Translations under genes and position numbers: made by a program
From: JAAZBW01 sp035647855
Lineage (GTDB): Bacteria; Actinomycetota; Actinomycetes; Actinomycetales; Actinomycetaceae
DNA length: 64,000 bases
Assembly: GCA_035647855.1 (NCBI GenBank)
Contig: DASRMP010000042.1
Location: 62,001-126,000, forward strand
Direction: 5' to 3'
Notes under the pieces: generated by a model
Told to the model about the DNA's origin: nothing
Database searches by the model: none
What the model saw: only the letters and a program-made list of their open reading frames with translations
Shown: piece after piece, positions 24,513-33,947 of the stretch
How the letters are laid out: every line of letters begins with the position of its first letter
How positions within the stretch are numbered: the first letter of the stretch is position 1

Positions 24513-25666
24513 CAGCGGGGGACCGGCACGGCCCCGAGGACGGTACCGAGCACGGACTCGGGGCTGACGCCCTCGAGTTCCGCCTCTGGGCGGAGCTGCA
24601 GGCGGTGACGTAGGGCGGGGACGGCGAGGGCCTTGACGTCGTCGGGGGTGACGAACGGTCGGCCGGCAAGCCACGCCCAGGCGCGCGCGGCGGCGAGGAG
24701 CGCGGTGGCACCGCGGGGGGAGACCCCGAGTGAGACGGACGGCGAGTTGCGGGTGGCACGCACGATGTCGACGACGTATCCACCAATCTCGGGCGCAACC
24801 CTCACCTGGGCGATTTCAGCCCGGGCGGACTCGAGGTCCGCCGCCCCTGCGACGGGTCTCACCCCGGCCGCCTTCAGATTCCGCGGATCGAATCCGGCGG
24901 AGTGACGCCGCAGCACCTCGATCTCCTCGTACCGCTCGGGGAGCGGTAGGACGAGCTTGAGCAGGAAACGGTCGAGCTGTGCCTCGGGCAACGGGTACGT
25001 GCCCTCGTACTCGACCGGGTTCTGGGTGGCGATGACCATGAACGGATCGGGGAGAGGGCGGGAGATACCGTCGGTGGAGACCTGCCGCTCCTCCATCGCC
25101 TCGAGTAGCGCGGACTGGGTCTTGGGTGGGGTGCGGTTGATCTCGTCGGCGAGAAGGAGGTTCGTGAATACCGGGCCCTTGCGGAAGGAGAACTCGCCGG
25201 ACTTTGCGTCGTAGATGAGGGAGCCGGTGATGTCGCCGGGCATGAGGTCCGGGGTGAACTGGACCCGGTGCATCTCGAGGTCGAGAGAGGCCGCGAGCGT
25301 CCGCACCAGCAGCGTCTTCGCCGTGCCCGGGACGCCCTCCACGAGGACGTGGCCGCGGCACAGCAGCGCGATCACCAGTCCGGTGACGGCGGCGTCCTGC
25401 CCGACGATCGCCTTGCCGATCTCCGCCCGTAGCAATGCCAGCTTCTCGCGCGTGGGAGAGGGCGCAGCGGGGGAGCGGCCCGCTGAAGTGGCGCCCGCGG
25501 GAGATGCGGCACGGCGGCCCACTGCGGCCGGGGACGGGATGGCGGGGACATCGCCACCGCCGGCCGGGGCACGATCGTACGGGCCGGGGCCGAACTGGCG
25601 AGACGTCTCGTCTGGGCTCGCGCCGGTCTCTTCGTGCGGTCCGTAGCGCGCGTCTGGGTTCGTCAT
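24512..25666 (-). CDS. MoxR-type AAA+ ATPase
   Basis: This 384-residue protein has a disordered Pro/Ala-rich N-terminus (1-75), then a MoxR core with Walker A GVPGTAKT, Walker B LLLADEINR, PLPEAQLDRF and a C-terminal lid. MoxR ATPases act as chaperones for VWA-domain proteins. It overlaps DUF4350 by 4 bp (ATGA) and DUF58 by 1 bp, which fixes the start at 25666 despite a frame open far upstream. Confidence 0.92.
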   Translation of the reverse strand: MTNPDARYGPHEETGASPDETSRQFGPGPYDRAPAGGGDVPAIPSPAAVGRRAASPAGATSAGRSPAAPSPTREKLALLRAEIGKAIVGQDAAVTGLVIALLCRGHVLVEGVPGTAKTLLVRTLAASLDLEMHRVQFTPDLMPGDITGSLIYDAKSGEFSFRKGPVFTNLLLADEINRTPPKTQSALLEAMEERQVSTDGISRPLPDPFMVIATQNPVEYEGTYPLPEAQLDRFLLKLVLPLPERYEEIEVLRRHSAGFDPRNLKAAGVRPVAGAADLESARAEIAQVRVAPEIGGYVVDIVRATRNSPSVSLGVSPRGATALLAAARAWAWLAGRPFVTPDDVKALAVPALRHRLQLRPEAELEGVSPESVLGTVLGAVPVPR

Positions 25667-26844
25667 CGGGCGGATTCCTCCAGTTCCTTCAATGCCGCGG
25701 CGAGCTGGACCAGCTCCGCGGACGTGGTGGGGGGCGGGCCATACAACAACTGCCCGATCTGATCGGCGGGCCGTCTGGTCGCAAGTGCGACCGCATCCAC
25801 GAGTTCCTGCGGCAACGCGCTCCTCTGGAGCCCGAGCCGCTTCGAGAGCCGCCGCGCCGTTCCAGCGCGAAGGCCCGCCGCGGCGTGACCGGTCGAACCT
25901 GCGCGGTGGTAGAGCCTGCCACGCCCGTACACTGCCTCGCCAGGTTTCACAACGACGGGCAGCGGCTCCACCACCACCGGCCCCATGCGTCGGCCGAGCC
26001 ACATCGCCAGCAGCACGATCGTGCCCGCAGCGATCAGGAACAGCGGGCCGAAGTGCGGCGGTAGCGCCGCCAGCGGCGCGAAGCCGGACGCGTCCTCGAT
26101 GCCCGCTCCCGGCTCCGCCGGCTGGTACCAGATCAGCTGTTCGTTGTGGCCCAGCGATCGCAGTCCGAGGGCAGCGTTGCCGTCGGCGGCCAGGCGCTCG
26201 TTGGTGAACAGGCTACGATCCGCCACGTAGCGGATGGTGCGACCGTCCTCGTCCCACACCGCGTAGCCGAACGTGCCGAGCCCGGTGGGAAAGCAGAGGC
26301 TTGCAGACGTGTCCGGAGAGCTCGCGAACACGGATCCCGTGGTCCCGGAGATGCGGGACGCGGCGGCGGCGTCGGGGTCGGTGCACTCGGCGGGCACGGC
26401 GGTGGCACTTCCCGCGCTCGAGAACTGGATCACGTCCGTGAAGGCGTTCGGGCGGGTGTGTGCGCCGCCCCCGATCGTGATGTCCGAGGGCAGAGCCCGG
26501 ACCGCCTCGACCTCCTCGTCGGTGAGCATGGCGAGATCGGGCACGAACACGGTGACACCGGCCGTGGCGGTCACGCGGAGGTCGTCGAGCGAGGTCGCAC
26601 CGACGACTTCGACGCCCTCGTCCCCCAGGATTTCCGCGAGCGCCATCATGCCGCGCGGCTCGGGGTTGCGGAAGTGGTAGGGCTGGGTGGAGTGGCCGGT
26701 GGCCGCGTTGATTCCCCCGACGACGAGGAGCGCGGCGGCCGCGAGCACGATCCACCACCACTGGCGCGCAATCTGGCGGATACGGGTAGGAATTGACTCG
26801 GTGGGGCCGCCGATGGCCTCCGCTTCGGGAAGAACCTGGATCAC
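25663..26844 (-). CDS. DUF4350 domain membrane protein
   Basis: This 393-residue protein has a membrane segment near the N-terminus (WWWIVLAAAALLVVGGI), an extracellular domain of about 220 residues with two Cys, and a second membrane segment (LFLIAAGTIVLLAMWLG) before a cytoplasmic tail. The RNPEPRGMMALAEIL motif and architecture are those of DUF4350. The GTG start at 26844 overlaps the upstream stop by 4 bp (GTGA). It is the third gene of the coupled operon and of unknown biochemical role. Confidence 0.85.
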   Translation of the reverse strand: MIQVLPEAEAIGGPTESIPTRIRQIARQWWWIVLAAAALLVVGGINAATGHSTQPYHFRNPEPRGMMALAEILGDEGVEVVGATSLDDLRVTATAGVTVFVPDLAMLTDEEVEAVRALPSDITIGGGAHTRPNAFTDVIQFSSAGSATAVPAECTDPDAAAASRISGTTGSVFASSPDTSASLCFPTGLGTFGYAVWDEDGRTIRYVADRSLFTNERLAADGNAALGLRSLGHNEQLIWYQPAEPGAGIEDASGFAPLAALPPHFGPLFLIAAGTIVLLAMWLGRRMGPVVVEPLPVVVKPGEAVYGRGRLYHRAGSTGHAAAGLRAGTARRLSKRLGLQRSALPQELVDAVALATRRPADQIGQLLYGPPPTTSAELVQLAAALKELEESAR

Positions 26845-27527
26845 TGCGCAGCCCCGCGCAGTTCGCGTGGGACATCGACGGTGCTGCGCTCCGGCCGGGT
26901 GCGCTGGACGTCGCGGTCCAGGGTCTGGATCTGCTCCAGTTCGGACTCAGTGAGCGTGCGGCGTCCGTAGCAGCCGGCGTCGAAGGCGTCGGCGGCCCAC
27001 TGCCACATCCCTGAGAACCGAGGGAAGGGGACCACCGCGAGGAGGGCGGCTTCGTGCGCGGTAAGGCCGGGGCGGTCGTCGATGAGGACGCGTTCGTCGA
27101 GAGAGCGGATGATCGCCCGGTAGGTGTCGAGGAAGGCGGCCGTGAAATCGCCGCGAGCGGCCGCGGCCCGTGCATCGCCGCGGAGCTGGGCGGCGGAGCG
27201 GGCGTCGTCGAAAAGCTGGTGAGAACGGGACACGGTGACGTTGCGGATCCGGCGCACCCGGCTCGCGAACACGACCGCAAGGACGACGCCGATGGCGACG
27301 ATCGCCAGGATGATCACGGTGAGGACGGGACTGGTGGCGCCGAGTCGGCCCGTGAAGAGGTCCATGAAGAAGCCGGCTATCCACCGTCCGATCCGTGCGA
27401 ACAGGCTGTCGCCGGGGTTGTAGACGCTGCGGGAGAGTTCCTCCTCGGCCATCTGGCGAGCCTCGTGTGCGGTTGGGTCGACGGGAACCTCAGAGGGCGG
27501 AACCGGCAGCACGAATGAGTTCCACAT
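26841..27527 (-). CDS. DUF4129 domain membrane protein
   Basis: This 228-residue protein has one membrane segment (PVLTVIILAIVAIGVVLAVV) and a C-terminal DUF4129 domain containing ARGDFTAAFLDTYRAIIRSL and RPGLTAHEAA, typical of the family. DUF4129, DUF4350, MoxR and DUF58 form a standard actinobacterial envelope-associated operon. ATG 27527 lies 38 bp inside the end of the upstream membrane-protein gene. Confidence 0.85.
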   Translation of the reverse strand: MWNSFVLPVPPSEVPVDPTAHEARQMAEEELSRSVYNPGDSLFARIGRWIAGFFMDLFTGRLGATSPVLTVIILAIVAIGVVLAVVFASRVRRIRNVTVSRSHQLFDDARSAAQLRGDARAAAARGDFTAAFLDTYRAIIRSLDERVLIDDRPGLTAHEAALLAVVPFPRFSGMWQWAADAFDAGCYGRRTLTESELEQIQTLDRDVQRTRPERSTVDVPRELRGAAQ

Positions 27528-28827
27528 CGAGGCCCTCCTTCCGCATCCGCAGATCCACGTACAGCAGGCTCGTGATCGCAGCGAGGAAGGGCGTGATGAG
27601 GGCGGTGACGAGGCTGCCCAGGAACAGCGGCACCACTAGCGAGAGCCACATCATCGATTCGGGGAGAGCGAGGAAGAGGCTGCTGACGAATCCGATGGGC
27701 ACGCCTGCCACACCGGAGATGACGCTCGCGATGATGGAGGCCAGCAGCATTACGCCGAGATTGCGGAGCACGAAGCCATGGGTGAGCCGCCACGACCGGG
27801 AGATCGCCTGCGCTATGCCGATCTTCTCCATCATCAGCGCCGGTGACGCCATCGTGAGCCGCACGTAGATGTACAGGAACCCGACTGCGGCCGCCAGGAT
27901 CAGCAGCAGCGCGAAGATGACCGCGAGCCCGCCGATATCCTCACCGGCGAGGCCTACTCCGGTGAGCAGGAGCACGACGACCACCGTTATCACGACGGCG
28001 AACATGAACTGAACCAGCCCGATGACGATCGTCAGCCCGATGAGGCGCCAGATCTGGCCCTTGGACTCCTGCCACACGGCTCCGATGGAGACCTTGCGCC
28101 CGAGGATCGATTGCGCCACGGAGGTGATCAGTAGGCCGTTCAGGATGAGGGTCGCGGCGAAGGTCACGATTCCGATCAGGATCGCAGAGACCGTGAGCGC
28201 GCCGAGCGCCCCGAACGCGACTGTCTCGTCCATGAAATCGGCATCGAGGAACCGCTGGAGGAACAGCACTCCGATGATCGCCTGCAGGAGGCCGGTCAAC
28301 ACGGCGACGGCGAGCGAGAGTCCGAACATCACTTGGGGGTTGTGCTGGATCGCGCGGAAGGCGCCATCGAAGAACTCGCCGAAGTTGAGCGGCCGCAGCG
28401 GGATGATTCCCACGCGGTACTCGAGCGAACCGTAAGCGGAGCCCTGCGGAGCGCCGGAGGCGCGGAGCCGGTCCTCGTAGCTCTGACCGGCGGGAGCTCT
28501 TCCGGCGTAGCCCTGTTGCTCGTAGCCCGGTTGGCCGTAGCCCGGTTGGCCGTAGGTCGGTTGGCCGTAGCCCGGTTGGCCGTAGGTCGGTTGCCCGTAG
28601 CCCTGCCCGCCGCCAGGGCCGTACGCCTGCCCGCCGCCGGACTCCTGCGGTTGTGCCCAGCCGTAGCCGTTTCCGGTGGCACCCGGTTCGTTCTGCCCAG
28701 GCTCACCAGCCTGCCCCGAACCACCGGACTCCTCGCCCTCCACAGGCTGGTACGGCCCGGATTCGGCCGAGCCGAAAGGCGGCTGGTCGTCGTCGTTCCA
28801 GCGCCATTGGTCGTGGCGATCAGACAT
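27490..28827 (-). CDS. Multi-span membrane protein with a Gly/Tyr/Gln/Pro-rich N-terminus
   Basis: This 445-residue protein has about 130 disordered residues containing five or more GYGQP/TYGQP pentad repeats (coded by 28500-28600). About six membrane segments then follow, in the style of the glycerophosphoryl-diester-phosphodiesterase membrane domain (FGEFFDGAFRAIQHNPQVMF, then SRSWRLTHGFVLRNLGVML). The catalytic part of such enzymes is absent. It is first in the operon with DUF4129, DUF4350, MoxR and DUF58. ATG 28827 follows GGGAGGG by 8 nt. The role is unknown. Confidence 0.75.
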   Translation of the reverse strand: MSDRHDQWRWNDDDQPPFGSAESGPYQPVEGEESGGSGQAGEPGQNEPGATGNGYGWAQPQESGGGQAYGPGGGQGYGQPTYGQPGYGQPTYGQPGYGQPGYEQQGYAGRAPAGQSYEDRLRASGAPQGSAYGSLEYRVGIIPLRPLNFGEFFDGAFRAIQHNPQVMFGLSLAVAVLTGLLQAIIGVLFLQRFLDADFMDETVAFGALGALTVSAILIGIVTFAATLILNGLLITSVAQSILGRKVSIGAVWQESKGQIWRLIGLTIVIGLVQFMFAVVITVVVVLLLTGVGLAGEDIGGLAVIFALLLILAAAVGFLYIYVRLTMASPALMMEKIGIAQAISRSWRLTHGFVLRNLGVMLLASIIASVISGVAGVPIGFVSSLFLALPESMMWLSLVVPLFLGSLVTALITPFLAAITSLLYVDLRMRKEGLDVELIRAAGSAL

Positions 28828-28961
28828 GAGCACAACCCTCCCAGATCGGATACGTCAATCGTGCCACAGTGCCGATCGCACTGCGCAAGCCGACTTCCAG
28901 GCGAAATGGGGCTCGCGGCAGGCTGCCCGCAGGAAACGGCTCGAGATGCGAGACTAGAGGC

Positions 28962-29648
28962 ATGGCATGGCGAATTCTCGTGGTCGATGACGATCCCGCA
29001 CTCTCCGAAATGGTCGGCTTGGTACTCGCGTCCGACAATTACGATGTGGTGTTCGGCGAGGACGGTACGACTGCACTTGACCGATTCCGGGAGACACGTC
29101 CCGATCTGATCCTTCTCGATCTGATGCTTCCCGGAATCGACGGGATCCAGGTCTGCCGCCAGATCCGCGCCGAATCGGACGTGCCCATCATTATGCTCAC
29201 CGCCCGCTCGGACACCCAGGACGTGGTGGCCGGCCTGCAGGCGGGCGCGGACGACTACGTCGCCAAGCCGTTCAAGCCCGAGGAACTCGTGGCACGCATC
29301 CACACCCGCCTGCGGCGGCAGGAGGCCGCGGAGCCGGAGCACCTGAGCGTCGGGGACATCACCATCGACGTCGCCGGGCACGTGGTACGGCGCGGTGACG
29401 AGGTCATCGCCCTCACGCCGCTCGAATTCGACCTCTTGGTGGCGCTCGCCCGCAAGCCGTGGCAGGTGTTCAGTCGCGAGTCTCTGCTGGAACAGGTCTG
29501 GGGCTACCAGCACGCCGCTGACACGCGACTCGTCAACGTTCACGTCCAGCGCTTGCGCGCGAAGGTGGAGAAGGACCCCGAACACCCTGAGATCGTGGTG
29601 ACGGTGCGGGGGGTCGGCTACCGTGCCGGCGCACCGGCCGAGAACTAG
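28962..29648 (+). CDS. mtrA: Response regulator MtrA
   Basis: This 228-residue OmpR-type regulator has acidic residues D9/D10, the phosphoacceptor D53 in LLDLMLPG, T80 and K102, and a C-terminal winged helix (LTPLEFDLLVALARKPWQVF). MtrA is the essential or global actinobacterial regulator of cell-wall metabolism, division and replication genes. It is followed by mtrB (5 bp gap) and lpqB. ATG 28962 has GAGG only one base ahead, so the usual spacing is missing; the protein start is nevertheless fixed by homology. Confidence 0.95.
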   Translation: MAWRILVVDDDPALSEMVGLVLASDNYDVVFGEDGTTALDRFRETRPDLILLDLMLPGIDGIQVCRQIRAESDVPIIMLTARSDTQDVVAGLQAGADDYVAKPFKPEELVARIHTRLRRQEAAEPEHLSVGDITIDVAGHVVRRGDEVIALTPLEFDLLVALARKPWQVFSRESLLEQVWGYQHAADTRLVNVHVQRLRAKVEKDPEHPEIVVTVRGVGYRAGAPAEN

Positions 29649-29653
29649 GCCCG

Positions 29654-31450
29654 ATGTCCGCGACTGAGCACCAGGGACAGAACGAGCGAAGCGGCCGAAC
29701 GAGAACGCAGCCCTTCTCGAGGCTCCGCCGCTTCGGTCAGCGGATGCGGAAGTCGCTCGTCATCCGTGTCACGTTCATCACCGCCACGGCGCTCACCCTC
29801 GCGCTCGCCCTGGTGGCGATCTACGTCTCGACGACGGTCCGCACCGGTCTCTTCACCGCACGCGTGGACCAGGCCCTCGGGGATGCCTCCTGGCGCGTGT
29901 CCCAGGCCCAGACACGCCTCGACCAGGCAAGCGCCGCCACCGTCGAACAGGTTCAGGGCACGGCCCAGGACCTCGTCATCTCGCTGCAGGAACCGGGTTC
30001 CGGCGTCGTCGGGGCGATGCTGCTACGGGCGGACCGCGAGGACTCCGAAGCCGTCATCTTGGAGCCGATAACGAACGCCGCGCTCCGCAACCTGCCCACC
30101 GACGAACTCCGCGAGGCGGTCAACGGCTCATCAACGCTCCACTGGCAGTCCGTCGAGATCCCGACGGGAGAGGGGGCACAGCCGGGCATCGTGGTCGGAT
30201 CGGAGGTGTCGGTGCCGCTTGCGGGCTACCACGAGCTGTACCTCGTGTACACGCTCGAGCCGGAGCAGCGCACGATCAACCTGACGATGCGAGCCCTCCT
30301 GGGCGCCTCGATCTTCCTCATCCTCATGGTGGCGGCGATCGTGTGGATGATGATGTGGCGCGTGCTGCGGCCGGTCCGCCAGGCCGCACTCTCCGCCGAA
30401 CGGCTCGCGGCCGGTGTTCTCGATGCCCGCGTCCCTGTGCGCGGCGAGGACGAGCTCGCCACCCTCGCCCGCTCGTTCAACGAGATGGCCGATTCCATGA
30501 AAAGCCAGATCACCCAGCTCGAGGACCTCTCCCGCCTCCAGCAGCGCTTCGTCTCCGATGTTTCCCACGAGCTGCGCACCCCGCTCACCACGATCCGGAT
30601 GGCGGCGGACCTGCTTCATCGTTCGCGCGAGAGCTTCGACCCGGTCACGCGCCGCAGCGCGGAGCTGCTGGTCGCACAGCTGGACAGATTCGAGTCCATG
30701 CTCGCCGACCTTCTCGAGATCTCGCGCATGGATGCGGGCGCCGAACTCGTCGGCATTGAGGAGCAGGACCTCCGGCCGCTGATCCGCCGCGTCAGAGATC
30801 TTGCTGCGCCGCTCGCGGAGCGAGCCGGCAGCAGAATCCGCCTTCAGGGCATGGACAAGGCCGCAACCGCTGCCATCGACGAGGTCCGGGTGGAGCGGAT
30901 CGTCCGCAACCTCGTCCTGAACGCCGTCGAGCACTGCGAGGGCACTCCGATCGACGTCTGCCTGGCCTCCAACGACACCGCCGTCGCCGTCCGTGTCACT
31001 GACGCCGGTGTGGGACTGGACCCGGAGGCTCTCGCGCGCGTGTTCGACCGCTTCTGGCGCGCCGACCCCGCCCGCGCCCGCGCCACCGGCGGCACCGGAC
31101 TCGGTCTCGCCATCTCGCAGGAGGACGCGCGCCTCCACGGCGGCACCCTCGAGGCGTGGGGCGAGGAGGGCATCGCGGCGTCGTTCCTGCTCACGCTCCC
31201 CAAGTTTCCGGGTGAAGACTTCGAGCCGCCGCTGGACGTCATCCCGCCCGCGCTTGCGAATCTCATCTCCGCCGAGCAGGAGGAGGAGCAGCAGCCGGGA
31301 ACGGCTTTCGTGCCCGTCGGTTCGCCCGATGACTCGACGGCGTCGCAGCCTTCTTCCGGCAAGACGTCCCCTGCCAAGACGTCCCCTGCCAAGGCATCTC
31401 CTTCCACGAGGAAGAAACCCCAGCCTCCTGCGAAGGCGGTGACGCCGTGA
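29654..31450 (+). CDS. mtrB: Sensor histidine kinase MtrB
   Basis: This 598-residue kinase has membrane segments at about 35-58 and 214-235 enclosing a 155-residue extracellular sensor. A HAMP linker (236-288) follows, then an H-box with H305 (FVSDVSHELRTPLTTIR) and an ATPase domain with NLVLNAVEH, DAGVGL and GGTGLGLA. It phosphorylates MtrA. The C-terminal tail (about 520-598) is disordered and contains KTSPAK repeats. lpqB overlaps it by 4 bp. Confidence 0.95.
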   Translation: MSATEHQGQNERSGRTRTQPFSRLRRFGQRMRKSLVIRVTFITATALTLALALVAIYVSTTVRTGLFTARVDQALGDASWRVSQAQTRLDQASAATVEQVQGTAQDLVISLQEPGSGVVGAMLLRADREDSEAVILEPITNAALRNLPTDELREAVNGSSTLHWQSVEIPTGEGAQPGIVVGSEVSVPLAGYHELYLVYTLEPEQRTINLTMRALLGASIFLILMVAAIVWMMMWRVLRPVRQAALSAERLAAGVLDARVPVRGEDELATLARSFNEMADSMKSQITQLEDLSRLQQRFVSDVSHELRTPLTTIRMAADLLHRSRESFDPVTRRSAELLVAQLDRFESMLADLLEISRMDAGAELVGIEEQDLRPLIRRVRDLAAPLAERAGSRIRLQGMDKAATAAIDEVRVERIVRNLVLNAVEHCEGTPIDVCLASNDTAVAVRVTDAGVGLDPEALARVFDRFWRADPARARATGGTGLGLAISQEDARLHGGTLEAWGEEGIAASFLLTLPKFPGEDFEPPLDVIPPALANLISAEQEEEQQPGTAFVPVGSPDDSTASQPSSGKTSPAKTSPAKASPSTRKKPQPPAKAVTP

Positions 31451-33117
31451 GGAAGCTCTGGGTCGTAGTGCTCGCCGTTCTGCTAGTGCTGACCGGCTGC
31501 ACGTCCCTGCCGCGCAGCGGGGCGGTGGTGGAGGCGGAGCGGCGAATCCCGCCGGGGTACGGCGTGGACGTGCTGGCCGAGGGCCCCGCGCCGGGTGCCT
31601 CGCCCGAGGACATCGTCGAGGGATTCCTGCGCGCCTCCGCCTACGGTCACGCCGACGACTTCATGGTCGCGTCGCAGTACCTCGCCGACGGGGTCTTGTG
31701 GAACCCGCTGGAGCAGGTTCGTGTATACGCGGCGGACTCGTCGCCGACTTACACCACGAGCTCCGACGGCGGCATCTCGGTGACTGTCGATCAGGTGGCC
31801 ACCGTGGACTCCGTGGGCCGATACCGCATCGACGAGGAATCGGACCACACCTCCCGTTTCTCCCTGGTGCGCAGTTCGGACGAGCAGTGGCGTATCGCAT
31901 CGCTCGAGGGCGGCCTGCTCGTCTCGGACATCAACTTCCGGCAGACGTTCGGCGTCTCCTCCCTGCACTTCCTCACGCAGGACATCTCAGCCACCGTTCC
32001 CGAACTGCGGTGGTACCCGCTGCAGGACCGGGTGACGCACATCGTCGCCGGGCTCCTCGATGGTCCCTCGGGCTGGATGCAGGTAGGTGTCACGACGGCG
32101 TTCCCGCCCGGAACCGAACTCGGTCCCGGGGGTGTCTCGGTCGCGGACGGGCTCGCGGTCATTGACCTGACGAACGAGATCCTGGAGGCGAATGATCAGC
32201 AACTGGCGCTCGCATACGCCCAGCTCACGGCAACGCTCGCCACGGTGGCCGGTGTGGCCACGATCGAGATCCGGACGCCGAATGCCGTTGTCGACCCCCC
32301 GGAGTTCGCAGTTGACCTCGCCCTGCCGCAGTCGGCACCGGGCCCGGTGCTGCTCGCCTCCGGGCAGCTCGCGCGTTACAGCGGCTCAGGCCTGCAGGTG
32401 ATCCCGGGCACTCCGGACCTCTCCGACCGCAATCCCCGCGATCCGGCGGTCCCCCACGAGGACGTGGACGCTCCGCGCGTAGTGATCGCCGACGACGGCG
32501 CCTCGCTCCTCACTGTCCCGGACAACGGCAGCGAACCCGCGGTCCTGTTCTCCGGGACGGATCTGGTTCCGCCCTCGACTGATCGGTACGGCTGGATCTG
32601 GACCGGTTCGGCAGCGGACGCCAGTTCACTCGTGACGATGCGTGGAGACGGCACTGAGAACCGCATCGGCGCCTCGTGGCTCCAGGGGCGAACACTCTCT
32701 CACGTCCGAGTCGCCGACGACGGGGCGCGCGCCGTGGTGGTCTCACATTCGGGCTTGGACACCTTCGTGGAGTTGGTTGGCGTGGGCCGCGACGGCCTTG
32801 GCCGGCCACGGGCGCTCGGCGAGCCGTTGCAGATCGCGGAGTCGCTGGACCAGGTGCTCGATGTGGCCTGGGTGGACCAGACGAGCCTGGTGGTCCTCGG
32901 ATCGCAGCTCAGCGAGGGTGCCGCGCGCGTGTACCGTGTCTCGATCGGCGGCCCGATCACGATCCTGCCGGCGGTGGAGGACGCGGTATCGGTGGCGTCG
33001 AACCGGAACGAGCGCTCGGTGGTGGTGGCCACCGAGGACGGCTACCTGTACGTCCGCTCCGGTGCGGGCTGGCGCTCGGTGCTGACGGGGATCAGGGACC
33101 CGGTCTTCTCGGGCTAG
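31447..33117 (+). CDS. lpqB: Lipoprotein LpqB
   Basis: This 556-residue lipoprotein has lipobox LTGC (Cys18), an N-terminal region, a GerMN domain (about 185-290) and a C-terminal beta-propeller-like domain. LpqB interacts with the extracellular part of MtrB and tunes the MtrAB system in mycobacteria. The GTG start overlaps the mtrB stop (GTGA). Its TAG stop falls in the GCTAG that forms the outer edge of the repeat element beginning at 33130. Confidence 0.93.
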   Translation: MRKLWVVVLAVLLVLTGCTSLPRSGAVVEAERRIPPGYGVDVLAEGPAPGASPEDIVEGFLRASAYGHADDFMVASQYLADGVLWNPLEQVRVYAADSSPTYTTSSDGGISVTVDQVATVDSVGRYRIDEESDHTSRFSLVRSSDEQWRIASLEGGLLVSDINFRQTFGVSSLHFLTQDISATVPELRWYPLQDRVTHIVAGLLDGPSGWMQVGVTTAFPPGTELGPGGVSVADGLAVIDLTNEILEANDQQLALAYAQLTATLATVAGVATIEIRTPNAVVDPPEFAVDLALPQSAPGPVLLASGQLARYSGSGLQVIPGTPDLSDRNPRDPAVPHEDVDAPRVVIADDGASLLTVPDNGSEPAVLFSGTDLVPPSTDRYGWIWTGSAADASSLVTMRGDGTENRIGASWLQGRTLSHVRVADDGARAVVVSHSGLDTFVELVGVGRDGLGRPRALGEPLQIAESLDQVLDVAWVDQTSLVVLGSQLSEGAARVYRVSIGGPITILPAVEDAVSVASNRNERSVVVATEDGYLYVRSGAGWRSVLTGIRDPVFSG

Positions 33118-33129
33118 AGCAGGAATGGC

Positions 33130-33947
33130 GTCAACTTAGGGTTCTGCTTGAGGGTTCAGGGGTTGTTGTCTGCTTGTGTGCCATTGAGCGTGTTGTCCGT
33201 GAGATCCGTGTCGCCCAGGGGTCTGGTACCGGGTGGCTGGGGAACTCCGCGCCCCGTCTTGCCGCTCACTTGGGGGAGCTGGGGAACTTGGCACCTCGTC
33301 TGCTACGCCGAGGCTGCTTCTTGGGGAACTTCAGACCTCGACTACGGGGTGCGGTGTTCCCCAGCAAGTCTGAAGTTCCCCAGCGCGCCGCCCAGACGGG
33401 GTCTGAAGTTCCCCAGCTCCCGCCAGATCGTCCTGAACGGGGTCTGAAGTTCCCCAGCTCCCGCCAGATCGTCTCGGATGGGGTCCGAGTTTCCCCAGTG
33501 GCGGTGTCCGGCCGGGTTCGGAGCGTGAGGGCGCACGTTCGTCACGTGAGGGCGCACGAACGTCACATCGGCGAAACCGGGGCGCACGTTCGTCACAAGA
33601 TGGCTGGCGTCCGTCACGATGGCGCAGTGACGTCACTGCGCCATGGTGACGAACGTGCGCCCTCAGCATTCTGCGTGTGACGATCGCGCGCCATGCCGTG
33701 ACGAACACGCGCCATGGTGTGACGTTCGTGCGCCCTCAAGAATCCCGTGTGACGATCGCACGCCCCGATGTGACGAACGTGCGCCACGGGTGCAGAGCTG
33801 GGGAGTCGGTGTGACGATCGTGCGCCCTGGTGTGACGTTCGTGCGCCACGGCGGCACGGGCTCGGGAGGGGTGTGACGAACGTGCGCCCCCACCCCACGG
33901 CACGCCGACATCAACCCTTGAACGCTCAAGCAAAACCTTAAGTTGAC
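33130..33947. repeat. Structured ~820 bp non-coding element, copy A
   Basis: It is bounded by inverted repeats: GTCAAC at 33130 and GTTGAC at 33942-33947, with about 36 of the first 41 bases pairing. The interior has two blocks. The left block holds eight copies of CTGGGGAACTTC-like motifs, three forward and then five reverse. The right block holds about thirteen copies of a GTGACGWWCGTGCGCC motif, four reverse and then nine forward, on either side of a palindrome. Outer flanks (GCTAG 33113-33117 and 33957-33961) also mirror each other. No gene with plausible codon use is seen; long open frames reflect the repeats. Copy B is at 61086-61910 in opposite orientation. Confidence 0.85.
33612..33651. 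repeat. 40 bp near-perfect palindrome inside element A
   Basis: Positions 33619-33644 are a perfect 26 bp palindrome centred on GTGACGTCAC. It continues to 33612-33651 with one G/G mismatch. It marks the point where the GTGACG motifs change orientation. Confidence 0.85.

Noticed and set aside
33540..33890. CRISPR-like appearance of the GTGACG motif array
   Set aside because: Spacing between motifs is irregular, orientation switches inside the array, spacers are not of constant length, and no cas genes are in the window.
33127..33900. Open frames through element A with repeated VTNVRP, DVRH or LGNFRP peptides
   Set aside because: The peptides are translations of the short DNA motifs in several frames and on both strands; no start signals or stable frame choice support genes.
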